DNA of 61,002 nucleotides from an uncultured Collinsella sp. (GCA_900544875.1 UQWS01000011.1:1-61002), one strand, 5' to 3'. Counted from the first letter of the stretch, positions 8,561-18,786 are shown. Numbers and translations are program-made. Notes: generated from the letters alone by a model not told the origin.

Positions 8561-8627
8561 TTGCCCAAGTGCCGGTTGTGGGACAATACCGAGCGAATGT
8601 GATTGGGCGTCTGGGAAAAGGGTCGCG

Positions 8628-9053
8628 ATGAACAAGTTGAGGACGCTTGCTGACGTGTTGCGCCAGGCTGGCTTTGCGCGCATCACGGGCCTGTTTCTCG
8701 TCTTCTATCTGCTGTGCTCGACGGCCGTATGGCTGTCCGAGCCCACGACCCTTACGTTTGGCGATGGCCTGTGGTTTAGCTTTGAGACGGTCTCGACGAT
8801 CGGCTTTGGTGATATCCCGGCCGAGACGCCGGTTGCCCGCGCTATCACCGTCGTCCTGAGCGTCATCAGCATCTTCTACATCGCCATGCTCACGGGCGTG
8901 GCGGTGAACTACTGCAATACGCTCATCAAGATGCGCCAAAAGGACACCATGGCGCGCTTTATGGACGATCTTGAGCATTTGGAAGAGCTCGATCGTGACG
9001 AGCTTGCCGACCTATCGCGCCGTGTGCGCGAATATCGCCGACGCCAACGCTAG
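8628..9053 (+). CDS. Two-helix potassium channel protein
   Basis: The 141-aa membrane protein has one helix at about 18-36, a pore loop with the selectivity filter STIGFGD at 56-62, and a second helix at about 72-94. This is the minimal 2-TM K+ channel layout, like KcsA. The cytoplasmic tail (about 100-141) is highly charged and probably coiled coil, so it may help tetramer assembly. There is no RCK or cyclic-nucleotide domain. The filter is TIGFGD, a common prokaryotic variant of TVGYGD. It lies 36 bp upstream of the LOG gene and the two may be one transcript. Confidence 0.9.
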   Translation: MNKLRTLADVLRQAGFARITGLFLVFYLLCSTAVWLSEPTTLTFGDGLWFSFETVSTIGFGDIPAETPVARAITVVLSVISIFYIAMLTGVAVNYCNTLIKMRQKDTMARFMDDLEHLEELDRDELADLSRRVREYRRRQR

Positions 9054-9089
9054 AACGGGCGCCGCGCGTCATGACGAGGGGGACTGAAT

Positions 9090-9623
9090 ATGGATATCAC
9101 GGTATATCTGGGCGCCAGCGTCGGTAACGACCCAGCGTTTCTGCCTGCAGTGCGAGAGCTCGGCGCATGGATTGGCTCCAACGGCCACGCGCTGGTATAC
9201 GGCGGGTCCAAGTCGGGGCTGATGGGCGCGCTCGCCGATAGCGTGCTCGATGCCGGCGGACACGTGACCGGCGTGGAGCCAAGCTTTTTTATCGAGGCCG
9301 AGTTTCAACATGACGGTATCGACGACCTCATCGTGACGAGCGACATGGCCGAGCGCAAGGCCAAGATGATCGAGCTTGGTGATGCCTTCGTTGCCTTTCC
9401 CGGCGGGACGGGTACGCTCGAGGAGATTGCCGAGGTCATGTCGGCCGTGTCGCTGGGGCATCTGAGCGCGCCGTGCATCCTGTATAACCTGGACGGTTAC
9501 TACAACGATCTCAAGGCGCTGCTCGGACACATGATTGATAAAGGACTTTCGAGCCCGCAGCGCCAGCACGGCATCTACTTTGCCGACGATTTGCGCGAGA
9601 TTGCCTCGATTATTAATGGATAA
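9090..9623 (+). CDS. LOG family protein (putative nucleoside 5'-monophosphate phosphoribohydrolase)
   Basis: This 177-aa Rossmann-like protein has the LOG/YgdH-type signatures: VYGGSKSGLMG near residue 37 and the PGGTGTLEEIAEV motif near 103. Family members release adenine-type bases from (cytokinin) nucleoside monophosphates and were long annotated as lysine decarboxylases, which they are not. GAGGGGG is a strong ribosome site. The physiological substrate here is unknown. Confidence 0.88.
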   Translation: MDITVYLGASVGNDPAFLPAVRELGAWIGSNGHALVYGGSKSGLMGALADSVLDAGGHVTGVEPSFFIEAEFQHDGIDDLIVTSDMAERKAKMIELGDAFVAFPGGTGTLEEIAEVMSAVSLGHLSAPCILYNLDGYYNDLKALLGHMIDKGLSSPQRQHGIYFADDLREIASIING

Positions 9624-9748
9624 GTCTTGAGCCTGCCCCACTATGACTCCCAATGGTGCCGTTTGCAGCGCAGACGGTTGGCTCGTTCGGGCAACGCTCG
9701 CTCTACAATAAAACGCATCTATGCCGACTTTGACCACGGGAGGCCCCG

Positions 9749-11050
9749 ATGGATAACCTTGCAAAACCCAAAAACCGAGCACTGTTTTTAGTGAGCGTGG
9801 CTGTGACCGGTGCGTTTGCGGGCGCCGCGGTCTGGCTGTTCTTCTTTGCGATGGAGCACGGTATCGACTATTTATGGACCGAGATTCCGCATATGCTGGG
9901 CGTCGCCTCGCCCGAGCTTGCCAGCGGCCCGTTTGGCTTTCTGCCGTACCCGTTTTTCGTCTGCCTGCTGGGCGGCCTGTTAATCGGTCTGTACGAAAAG
10001 ATTACGGGCACCAAGACCGACGACCTCAACCAGGTGATGGCCAAGGTCAAACAAGACGGGCGCTACCCGTACGACAACCTGGGCAAGCTTTCGCTCGCGG
10101 CATTGCTGCCGCTGCTGTTTGGCGGAAGTATTGGACCGGAGGCCGGCCTGACCGGCGTTATCGCGGGTCTGTGCAGCTGGGTCGGCGACCGCATGCGCCG
10201 CTTTGGCGCCGAGTTTAGGGAGCTCACACTGTTGGGCACCCAGGCCGCGCTGACGGCGCTCTTTACCGCGCCCGTCTTTGGCTTTGTGGCGCCGCTCGCC
10301 GGTAGCGCCGACGGCCAGGGCGCTAATGACGATGAGTCCGCGTCCGATGAGATCACGATCAAGCTTCCCAAGGCGCAAAAGACCGTGGTCTACGGCATTG
10401 CGATTGCCGGCGGTCTGGGCACCTACCTGCTGCTCGGCCAGCTTGTGGGCGGCGGCATGGGCATGCCCAGGTTCGAGTCCGCCGAGGTGGGCAACCTGGA
10501 GCTTACCTGGCTCATTCCTCTGTCGCTGATCGGAACAATCTGCGGCTGGCTGTACTTTGTCTCTGAGCATGCAAGCGAGGCGCTGTCCCATGCCATAGGG
10601 GAGCGTCCTGTCGTCAAGGCAATGCTGGCTGGTCTGGCCCTCGCTATCTGCGGCACGGTTTTGCCCTACACCATGTTTGCCGGCGAGACCCAAGCCGACG
10701 TGCTCATGGAGACCTATCTGACCATCCCCGCCGGCGTGCTTATCGCGACCGGTCTTGTCAAGGCCATGCTGACGCCTGCGCTTATCAACCTTGGTTGGCG
10801 CGGCGGCCACTTCTTCCCGGTTATCTTCTCGGGCGTAAGCCTGGGCTACGGGCTTGCCATCCTCACCGGCGCCGATCCGGTCTTTTGCGTCGCCGTCTGT
10901 ACCGCTTCGACGATGGGCGCCGTTATGCGTCAGCCCGTCATGGTCGTGGGCCTGCTGCTTATGTGCTTCCCGCTCAAGGGTATCGTCTGCATGATCATCG
11001 CCGCCGTCATTGCAGCAGGCATTCCGCTGCCCAAGCCGCTGCGCAAGTAG
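9749..11050 (+). CDS. ClC-family chloride channel or transporter
   Basis: This 433-aa polytopic membrane protein belongs to the voltage-gated chloride channel family. It shows the GGSIGPEAGLTG segment near residue 122 (equivalent of the GKEGP anion loop) and WRGGHFFPVIFSG near 350 (GxFxP motif). An acidic loop rich in D and S around residues 186-200 separates the two inverted halves. The proton-glutamate equivalent is present in IGPEAG, which suggests an antiporter is possible. GGGAGG precedes ATG 9749. It follows the K+ channel and LOG genes in the same direction with a 125-bp gap. Confidence 0.9.
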   Translation: MDNLAKPKNRALFLVSVAVTGAFAGAAVWLFFFAMEHGIDYLWTEIPHMLGVASPELASGPFGFLPYPFFVCLLGGLLIGLYEKITGTKTDDLNQVMAKVKQDGRYPYDNLGKLSLAALLPLLFGGSIGPEAGLTGVIAGLCSWVGDRMRRFGAEFRELTLLGTQAALTALFTAPVFGFVAPLAGSADGQGANDDESASDEITIKLPKAQKTVVYGIAIAGGLGTYLLLGQLVGGGMGMPRFESAEVGNLELTWLIPLSLIGTICGWLYFVSEHASEALSHAIGERPVVKAMLAGLALAICGTVLPYTMFAGETQADVLMETYLTIPAGVLIATGLVKAMLTPALINLGWRGGHFFPVIFSGVSLGYGLAILTGADPVFCVAVCTASTMGAVMRQPVMVVGLLLMCFPLKGIVCMIIAAVIAAGIPLPKPLRK

Positions 11051-11140
11051 CACGGTGGCGCACGCCGGGGACATGCCGTTTGCCACGGATTTGCGGGGAG
11101 GGGGGGCGATCACTCCCTTCGTGGATCGAGACTCGCATGC

Positions 11141-11839
11141 TTACAGATCGCGTACTCGATAGACCTTGGTGCTGACGGTGCAGCTGATTGCACATAGCGC
11201 GAGGGCCAGGACGGCAATTCCTGCGCACAGGCAGCCGAGGACGGCGGGATCGGGATTTGCCCCGGCAATCGACATGAGCCAGTTGCTGATGGGGTTGGAG
11301 GAGCTCAGCGTGGCCATGGTGCCGCAACCAAGCAGGGCAAACAGGCCAACGGATAGGCGCAACGCCTCCATGTGTCCAAATCGAAAGAACAGCGGCTGCG
11401 CCAAAAACACCATCATGAGGGAGATGAGCATCGATGCTGCCGAGGCGATTGCGATTTCAAAGATGGCCTGTCCCGTCGAAGGAATGCCCGCGCTGTTGAA
11501 GAGCGGGATGGCGACGATACTCAAAAGCGTAGCTGCACATGCCATGACGGCGGAGAAGGCAATAACGCACAGGTAGCGTGCGCAAATTATGTCTTTGCGC
11601 GAGAAGGGCAGCGTCGCCCGATAACGCTCCCAACCGTTCTGATTGTCGTAACCGGCCAGTGAGTTCATGAACAGGATGGGCGACATGGCGCTGACCGCGC
11701 AGGCGCCGGCACTCATGCCGGAATCACCATCCGATGCGTTGGCGAGGGTCAGCACAACGAATATGAATAGGCCGACGCCCGCGATACTCGGGATAAGCGT
11801 GCGAACGATGGCGAGCTCGGACATAAAGGCGCGTTTCAT
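11141..11839 (-). CDS. ABC-2 type transporter permease
   Basis: This 232-aa membrane protein has about six hydrophobic segments and no ATPase motifs. Its ATG overlaps the stop codon of the upstream ATP-binding gene by 4 bp (ATGA), so the two are translationally coupled. With the GntR gene it forms a three-gene operon of the YtrA-YtrB type. In that family the transported compound is often unknown; links to cell-wall antibiotics exist in Bacillus. No export substrate can be read here. Confidence 0.85.
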   Translation of the reverse strand: MKRAFMSELAIVRTLIPSIAGVGLFIFVVLTLANASDGDSGMSAGACAVSAMSPILFMNSLAGYDNQNGWERYRATLPFSRKDIICARYLCVIAFSAVMACAATLLSIVAIPLFNSAGIPSTGQAIFEIAIASAASMLISLMMVFLAQPLFFRFGHMEALRLSVGLFALLGCGTMATLSSSNPISNWLMSIAGANPDPAVLGCLCAGIAVLALALCAISCTVSTKVYRVRDL

Positions 11840-12717
11840 TTCGAAGCCCCTTTCAGCATGAGGCGAAGGTAGTCATCAATGGTTGCCCGATCGCAGGGAA
11901 TCTCGGGGAAAGCCTCGAGCGCTTCGCGACGGTTGGGCACGAGCACGTCCACGCTATAGGCGTGGTGGGCGGCGCGGGCGCCTTCGACGCAAGCCATAAG
12001 CTCGGCGGCCTGTGCTTGCGTGCAGTGGGCGATGCCGGCGCGGTCGGTAATGTCCTCGCGCGGCAGGTCAAACATAATCGAGCCGTTATCGATGCAGATG
12101 ACGCGGTCGGCGGCGCGATCGAGGTCGGACGTAATGTGGCTCGAGAGCAGCACGTTGTGTTGGCCGTCGGCGACAAAGGCAAGCAGCTCATCGAGCAGCT
12201 CCTCGCGCGCCATGGGATCAAGGCCCGCGGTGGCTTCGTCCAAAACGAGCAGTTTGGCGCTGTGGCTGAGTGCACAGGCAAGCTGCAGTTTCATGCCCAT
12301 GCCGCGGGAGAGGTCCTTGACTTTTGTCTTAGGATCGAGGCCAAATCGGTTGATGAATCCGCTGAACGTTTCGCGATTCCACATGGGGTACGCCGGGCCT
12401 ACGAGCGCCTCGATCTGGCCCACCTTGAGCGTGGAGGGGAAGGGGCATGTGTCCAGGACAAGACCGACGCGGGAGCGCAGGTGGCGTTGCGACTCATCGG
12501 GCGCGTCGGCGCCACAGCACTGCCCAAACAGGTGCACCTTGCCGGCATCGAGCTTTATAAGCCCAAGCGCGGCGCGAATGGTCGTCGTCTTGCCGGCGCC
12601 ATTTGCACCCACAAAGCCGACAATCTGGCCGGGCTCCACGGTGAGCGTGACATCGCGTAGGGAAAAGCGGTCGCTTACGCGGCGTGAGGCGCCTTTGAGT
12701 TCTAGCAAGTTTTGCAT
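11836..12717 (-). CDS. ABC transporter ATP-binding protein
   Basis: The 293-aa ATPase has Walker A GANGAGKTTT near residue 40, the signature region LSRGMGMKLQLACAL, Walker B LLVLDEATAGLDP, and a switch histidine in SSHIT. It pairs with the permease encoded immediately downstream. The ATG at 12717 (MQNLLELKG) is chosen because the ABC fold begins there; the frame upstream to 13182 only reads through the GntR gene. The spacing to the GntR stop is 23 bp. The C-terminal 70 residues are an accessory extension. Confidence 0.92.
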   Translation of the reverse strand: MQNLLELKGASRRVSDRFSLRDVTLTVEPGQIVGFVGANGAGKTTTIRAALGLIKLDAGKVHLFGQCCGADAPDESQRHLRSRVGLVLDTCPFPSTLKVGQIEALVGPAYPMWNRETFSGFINRFGLDPKTKVKDLSRGMGMKLQLACALSHSAKLLVLDEATAGLDPMAREELLDELLAFVADGQHNVLLSSHITSDLDRAADRVICIDNGSIMFDLPREDITDRAGIAHCTQAQAAELMACVEGARAAHHAYSVDVLVPNRREALEAFPEIPCDRATIDDYLRLMLKGASK

Positions 12718-12740
12718 GGTATAGCCTTTCTTGCAGATGG

Positions 12741-13121
12741 CTACTGCATGGTTTCGGGGGCCACAAGGTCGAGCATCTCGTGCAATTTGTCGCGCGTGAC
12801 GCCCAGGGTTTCGGCCTGCGTAGCGGCCTGCGCAAGCAACTCTTCGATATGGCAGAGCTGGTTTTCGCGCAAGAGTTCCTGGTTTCCCTCGGCGACAAAG
12901 CAGCCCTTGCCCTGCACGGTGCAGATAAAGCCGAGCTGTTCCAGGTCGGCATAGGCACGCTTGGTGGTAATGACGCTCACACCGAGGTCGCTCGCGAGCG
13001 CACGGATGCTGGGGAGTTTGGCTCCCGCAGCGAGTGCGCCCGAAAGGATCTGCGCTTTGACCTGCGAGGATATCTGCTCGTAGATGGGCTTGTGGCTCGA
13101 ATTGGATAAGATTATGTCCAC
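12741..13121 (-). CDS. GntR-family regulator, YtrA subfamily
   Basis: This 126-aa repressor has an N-terminal winged helix (PIYEQISSQVKAQILSG, then LPSIRALASDLGVSVITTKRAY and a wing GFICTVQGKGCFV) and a short helical C-terminus of about 45 residues, the mark of the YtrA subfamily, which lacks a large ligand domain. The start codon is GTG at 13121 with AAGGAG 6 bp away. It heads an operon with the ABC ATPase and permease, and an inverted repeat GTGTATATA / TATATACAC lies in its promoter region, so autoregulation is likely. Confidence 0.92.
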   Translation of the reverse strand: MDIILSNSSHKPIYEQISSQVKAQILSGALAAGAKLPSIRALASDLGVSVITTKRAYADLEQLGFICTVQGKGCFVAEGNQELLRENQLCHIEELLAQAATQAETLGVTRDKLHEMLDLVAPETMQ

Positions 13122-13143
13122 AGCGGCTCCTTAGCTGTTGGGC

Positions 13144-13182
13144 TACACGTGTATATAACCGGTAAGCACAGTATATATACAC
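13144..13182. promoter_or_regulatory. Candidate YtrA-type operator
   Basis: TACACGTGTA (13144-13153) is a perfect palindrome. GTGTATATA (13149-13157) and TATATACAC (13174-13182) are inverted half-sites 16 bp apart. YtrA-type repressors are known to use spaced GTGTA/TACAC half-sites. It lies 23-61 bp upstream of the GntR start. Confidence 0.6.
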
Positions 13183-13247
13183 TATGCACAGTTATGCAAG
13201 AGCTAAATGTGGAATAGCCTACCGGCGCCGCGCTCGCTCCAAAACAA

Positions 13248-13542
13248 TCTCAATCTGTAACACCTGGGTTCGTTTTGGGCCGCCTTCTGTTACAGATTGA
13301 GATGTTATTTGCCCGCCTGCCTATTTGCCTCAATTTGTAACAGTAAGAATCGATTTGCACGGCCAGATGTTACAGAACGAGACATTGGCTGCCTGTCTTC
13401 CCGTTTATCTCGATTTGTAACAGCTAGACCCAATTTGGGCTGCTAGATGTTACAGATTGAGATTGTGTCGGCGGGCAAGTTTGTTTGTCTCAATCTGTAA
13501 CAGGTAGGGGCTCAAAACCCGTCTTACTGTTACAGATCGAGA
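13248..13542. repeat. Array of eight alternating 15-bp repeats with exact 40-bp period
   Basis: Copies of TCTCAATCTGTAACA start at 13248, 13328, 13408 and 13488. Inverted copies TGTTACAGATTGAGA start at 13288, 13368, 13448 and 13528. Each gap is exactly 25 bp. Each pair forms a 55-bp hairpin and the hairpins recur every 80 bp. Changes between arms are mostly wobble-compatible. The array fills the gap between the GntR and prfC genes and has no coding content. Confidence 0.93.
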
Positions 13543-13678
13543 CAATCCTTGAGGCGGCTGCCCGGCGCAGCGAGCTCAGCTGATGAATTTGTCCTGATAG
13601 GCGCCCTGCGGCGGGATTTCGCGGCTACAATAGTGCGGTTACAACGACGTAATGCACTCAATGCAAGAAAGGATCCGC

Positions 13679-15292
<1,614 letters not shown>

Positions 15293-15297
15293 CGCAT

Positions 15298-15329
15298 CGG
15301 CGCGGTGGCCCTGCGGGGCTGCCGCGCCG
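15298..15329 (+). terminator. GC-rich hairpin after prfC
   Basis: CGGCGCGG and CCGCGCCG pair around a 16-nt loop right after the prfC stop. No T-run follows, so terminator function is only suggested. Confidence 0.4.
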
Positions 15330-15392
15330 GTTGCTTGCCTGATGCCGTGTGAGCGGCTATCATACCCACCGTCGTCTCAAGACCGGGGCGTC

Positions 15393-15442
15393 CGAGCAGT
15401 TCGGGTCCGATATCCTGCTCGTTAAACCTAAAACCAAAGGAG
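15393..15442 (+). promoter_or_regulatory. Candidate preQ1-I-like riboswitch
   Basis: A 7-bp stem, CGAGCAG (15393-15399) with CTGCTCG (15415-15421), encloses a loop that begins TTCGGGTCC and ends ATATC. It is followed by an A-rich tail with two ACC triplets that could pair with GGT of the loop to form an H-type pseudoknot directly upstream of AAAGGAG. That is the layout of class I preQ1 riboswitches (stem, UUC-led loop, A-rich tail pairing back, ribosome site masked). It precedes a queuosine-precursor-type transporter gene, which fits. I read this by eye; the loop is longer than in the best-known examples. Confidence 0.45.
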
Positions 15443-15448
15443 TACATA

Positions 15449-16171
15449 ATGATCAAGAAGGTCATGGAGGACTATAAGGTCCTGTTGCGGAGCATTCCCG
15501 CTGCGACAGTTTCGCTGTTTTTCGTGAGCGTCATCATGATGAACTTGCTGGCCAACAAAGAGCTTATCAGCCTGCCATATCTGGCGCTCGACTGCGGCTT
15601 TGTAGTGAGCTGGGTTTCGTTTTTGTGCCAGGACATGATCTGCAAGCGCTTTGGCGCCAAGGCATCCATCAAAATCTCTATCCTCGCGCTGCTGGTCAAC
15701 CTGGCCGTGAGCCTGTGCTTTTGGGCATGCTCGCTCACGCCCGGTATGTGGGGCGCCTACTACGACACCGGCATGATCGAGGTCAACACTGCCCTTAACG
15801 CCACCATCGGCGGCACCTGGTACGTGGTGCTGGGCTCTTCGCTGGCAATGCTCGTTTCTGCCGTGGTTAACTCCACGCTCAACCAGTCGCTCGGCCGTAT
15901 GCTCAAAAAGAATAACTTTGCGAGCTTCGCTTTCCGTTCCTATGTGTCCACGGGTGTTGGCCAGTTTATCGACAACCTGGTCTTTGCCATTGTGGTGAGC
16001 CACACGTTCTTTGGTTGGACTTGGGTGCAGGTCCTTATGTGCTCGCTGACCGGCGCTGTTGCCGAGCTGCTGTGCGAGGTCTTCCTGAGCCCCGTGGGCT
16101 ACAAGGTCGTGCGCGGCTGGGAGCGCGAGAATGTGGGCGCCGAGTACCTCGAGCGTCACGCAACCGCCTAA
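15449..16171 (+). CDS. VUT/YhhQ-family transporter, probable queuosine precursor uptake
   Basis: This 240-aa protein has about six membrane helices and the DUF165/VUT pattern. An early transmembrane segment is followed by CGFVVSWVSFLCQDMICKRFG, and late in the protein comes the conserved block FRSYVSTGVGQFIDNLVFAIV. E. coli YhhQ of this family imports queuosine precursors (preQ0/preQ1). The candidate preQ1 riboswitch just upstream supports that role. AAAGGAG is a strong ribosome site. The SDR gene follows after 9 bp, so the two are probably co-transcribed. Confidence 0.8.
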   Translation: MIKKVMEDYKVLLRSIPAATVSLFFVSVIMMNLLANKELISLPYLALDCGFVVSWVSFLCQDMICKRFGAKASIKISILALLVNLAVSLCFWACSLTPGMWGAYYDTGMIEVNTALNATIGGTWYVVLGSSLAMLVSAVVNSTLNQSLGRMLKKNNFASFAFRSYVSTGVGQFIDNLVFAIVVSHTFFGWTWVQVLMCSLTGAVAELLCEVFLSPVGYKVVRGWERENVGAEYLERHATA

Positions 16172-16180
16172 GGAGCAAGT

Positions 16181-16861
16181 ATGCGGGTTTTGATCACGGG
16201 TGCCTCGGGCGGTATCGGAGCCGCGTGCGTGCAGCGTTTTTTGGACGAGGGCCACGAGGTCGTGGGTTTTGATCTGCTGCCGGCGGCGATCGAACACGAG
16301 CGCTACCGCCATCTGATCGTTGATGTCCGCGAACCGGACTCGTTTCCAGACGACCTTGAACCCCAGGTAATCGTAAACGTTGCCGGTACGCAGGATTCGG
16401 CCGACGACATTGCCGCCAACCTGTGTGGCACCATCAACGTGACCGAGCGTTACGCCTTTGTGGGGGAGGGGCTTGCCGCCAAGCCGGCGCCGGCTATTAA
16501 ATCCGTGGTCAATGTGGGGTCGGCGAGCGGGCATACGGGGTCGGAGTTTCCCGCCTATGCCGCCAGCAAGGGCGGCGTTATCGCCTACACCAAGAACCTT
16601 GCAAACCGCCTGGCGCCGCAGGCCATCGCCAACAGCGTGGACCCGGGCGGCGTTATCACGCCGCTCAACCGTTGTGTGATGGAAGACGAACACCTGTGGA
16701 ACCAGATTATGGAGCTCACGCCGCTTAAGCGCTGGGCCACCGCCCAAGAGATCGCCGAGTGGATCTACTTTGTGGGCGTGACCAACCGGTTTATGACCGG
16801 GCAGAGTCTGCTCATTGACGGTGGCGAGGCCGGCCGCACACAATTTATTTGGCCCGAATAG
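16181..16861 (+). CDS. Short-chain dehydrogenase/reductase
   Basis: This 226-aa NAD(P)-dependent SDR has the nucleotide motif TGASGGIG at residues 6-13, NVAGT (NNAG equivalent), a serine in NVGSASG and the catalytic YAASK. The C-terminal segment MTGQSLLIDGG is typical of 3-oxoacyl-ACP-reductase-like classical SDRs. It starts 9 bp after the transporter gene with AAGGAG, so it shares that transcript. The substrate is not evident; a link to queuosine metabolism would be speculation. Confidence 0.88.
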   Translation: MRVLITGASGGIGAACVQRFLDEGHEVVGFDLLPAAIEHERYRHLIVDVREPDSFPDDLEPQVIVNVAGTQDSADDIAANLCGTINVTERYAFVGEGLAAKPAPAIKSVVNVGSASGHTGSEFPAYAASKGGVIAYTKNLANRLAPQAIANSVDPGGVITPLNRCVMEDEHLWNQIMELTPLKRWATAQEIAEWIYFVGVTNRFMTGQSLLIDGGEAGRTQFIWPE

Positions 16862-16862
16862 G

Positions 16863-16898
16863 AAACGCGCCCGATGGAAAGCCGTCGGGCGCGTTTTT
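16863..16898 (+). terminator. Rho-independent terminator
   Basis: AAACGCGCCCGA and TCGGGCGCGTTTTT form a strong stem ending in a T-run immediately after the SDR stop. It may also serve the convergent ung gene from the other side. Confidence 0.85.
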
Positions 16899-16911
16899 GA
16901 TGTATCGATTT

Positions 16912-17637
16912 TTAGCCGAGGCTAGTCCAGTTGACGGGGGTCGAGCCGTATTGTTCGAGTAGCCGATTGGCTGCCGAGAAGGGGCGCGACCCCATAAAAG
17001 CGGGGAGTTCTGCCGTGGCACGGTTGGCCGAAAGCGGCGAGGGGTGCGTGGAGGCCAGGCAGAACTTACCGGCTGCCTTGCCCGCGCCGGTCGCGGCGAG
17101 CTTGCCTTCGACCATCTGCTGGGCAAAGCGACCCCATGCCAAAAAGATGACCGGCCTGGGCAGCTGACAGCAGCGTTCGATAACGTAGTCGGTGAGCGTG
17201 CTCCAGCCCAGTTTGGCGTGCGAGTTCGCGGCATGCTCGCGCACGGTGAGCGTGGTGTTAAGGAGCAGGACGCCCTGTTGTGCCCATGGCGTTAGATCTC
17301 CTGTGGCGGGAATAGGACAGTCCAGATCGGCTTTGAGTTCCTTGTAGATGTTGCGCAGGCTCGGCGGCAACTTGGTTTGCGTCGCGGGGACCGAGAACGA
17401 CAGTCCCATGGCCTGGTTGGGCCCGTGATAGGGGTCTTGACCCAAAATGACAACTTTGACCTGGTCGGCCGGCGTGTAGGCGAGGGCATTGAGGATGTCG
17501 TCTTGTGCCGGGTAGATGGTTTGCTCGGCACGCAAAAGGGCGATGCGCTCGAGCAGCTGGTTCGTCGTGTCACGTACCGGCTGCGGCGCATCGCCCAACC
17601 AAGTCGCTATGTTGCGGTCGCGGGTTGCGGTGTCCAT
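16912..17637 (-). CDS. ung: Uracil-DNA glycosylase, family 1
   Basis: Ung removes uracil from DNA to start base-excision repair. The 241-aa protein has the water-activating loop GQDPYHGPNQA near residue 65, LLLNTTLTV (uracil contact Asn) and the DNA-intercalating loop HPSPLSA near 191. Length is normal for the family. The start at 17637 has AAAGGAG. It is convergent with the SDR gene and shares the terminator region. Confidence 0.96.
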   Translation of the reverse strand: MDTATRDRNIATWLGDAPQPVRDTTNQLLERIALLRAEQTIYPAQDDILNALAYTPADQVKVVILGQDPYHGPNQAMGLSFSVPATQTKLPPSLRNIYKELKADLDCPIPATGDLTPWAQQGVLLLNTTLTVREHAANSHAKLGWSTLTDYVIERCCQLPRPVIFLAWGRFAQQMVEGKLAATGAGKAAGKFCLASTHPSPLSANRATAELPAFMGSRPFSAANRLLEQYGSTPVNWTSLG

Positions 17638-17725
17638 GGGGCTCCTTTATGGCAGATGCTCTGTTGTCATCTATTGTAAAGGCGCACCGGTTGCCTTTAT
17701 GCCGCGGCTGTATGAAGAGTGGGGC

Positions 17726-18628
17726 CTACGAGACGTGCTCGGGCGCTCCTGCCATGCGAGCCTGTCCATGTGCGCGAAGGCGCGGAAGCTCGACGGTTGC
17801 CACCATGACGCCGGTGAGGATGAGGGCGGCACCAAAGAAGGCGATGGGGCTCAGGAGCTCGCCGACCAGGAAGAACGAGAAGACGGCGGAACAGACCGGC
17901 TCGAGCGAGAAGGCAAAGCCGGTGGTCTCGGCAGGCACGTGGGGCTGCACGAGCGTCTGGGTGATAAAGCCGTAGGCAGAGCAGATGAGTGCCAGCGCGA
18001 CGACCACGACGATCTCGTTGGGCGTGCTGGGAAGCGTGAAACCGCCCAAGGTGCATGCGGCGATGCCCGAGAACAGGCCGCCAAAGCCCAACTGCCAAAC
18101 GCCCAGGGCCAGCGGGTCGACTTCTTCGACAAAGCGCTTGGCTACGATAATGTGGCCGGCATAGATAAAGGCCGAGAGCAGCATGATGATCGCGCCGGGA
18201 TTCAGGCTGGTAAAGTCGGCGCCCGAGAGCAGCAGCATGCCGCAGGTGACGATGGCAGTGCCGATGAGCACCTTGCGCTCGGGGGCGCGACGCAGCAGTG
18301 CCGCGTTGGCAAACGGCACGATCACGACCGTCAGGCTCTGCAAAAAGCCTGCGGTGGAGGCGGAGGTGAGGCTGGAGCCCAGGCACATGCAGGTGAGCTC
18401 GGTTGCCATGATGGCACCGATGATGGCGGCGCGAACCATAAGGTCACGGTTGATGCGGAAAGCGTGCTTGTGGAAGAGCAGCAGGCAAGCTGCAAAGGCG
18501 ATGATGCAGCGCAGCGCAACGATGCTCGTGGCGTTCATGCTGTCCATGCCGATCTTCATGAGGGGGTACGAAAAGCCCCATGCGACGGGAACGGAAAATG
18601 AGAGCGCGATTGCTTTTTTGCGATCCAT
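17726..18628 (-). CDS. EamA/DMT-family transporter
   Basis: This 300-aa protein has ten predicted membrane helices in two EamA repeats, including the motifs GFSYPLMKIG at the start and a second-repeat AETTGFAFSLEPVCSAVFSFFLVGE segment split by a proline-rich turn. DMT members export metabolites or amino acids. It is transcribed divergently from a LysR gene 158 bp away, the usual regulator-target arrangement. The substrate is unknown. Ribosome site AAAAGGAG. Confidence 0.88.
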   Translation of the reverse strand: MDRKKAIALSFSVPVAWGFSYPLMKIGMDSMNATSIVALRCIIAFAACLLLFHKHAFRINRDLMVRAAIIGAIMATELTCMCLGSSLTSASTAGFLQSLTVVIVPFANAALLRRAPERKVLIGTAIVTCGMLLLSGADFTSLNPGAIIMLLSAFIYAGHIIVAKRFVEEVDPLALGVWQLGFGGLFSGIAACTLGGFTLPSTPNEIVVVVALALICSAYGFITQTLVQPHVPAETTGFAFSLEPVCSAVFSFFLVGELLSPIAFFGAALILTGVMVATVELPRLRAHGQARMAGAPEHVS

Positions 18629-18786
18629 GGGACTCCTTTTGTTACAGAACGGTTTCGCAAAAAGGATTCTGCTCCCAGATGTGGATGTAGTAAAGCGAAT
18701 GTATCTTCAGTATGATTAAGAAATGCTAATGCTAGTAGAAAAAGCCCTGGCAAAACGTTTTACAGCCGCATCGAGATGGAGGCACG

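Noticed and set aside
13248..13542. CRISPR array
   Set aside because: The repeats alternate in orientation, the gaps are related to each other, no leader or cas gene is present, and the repeat is only 15 bp.
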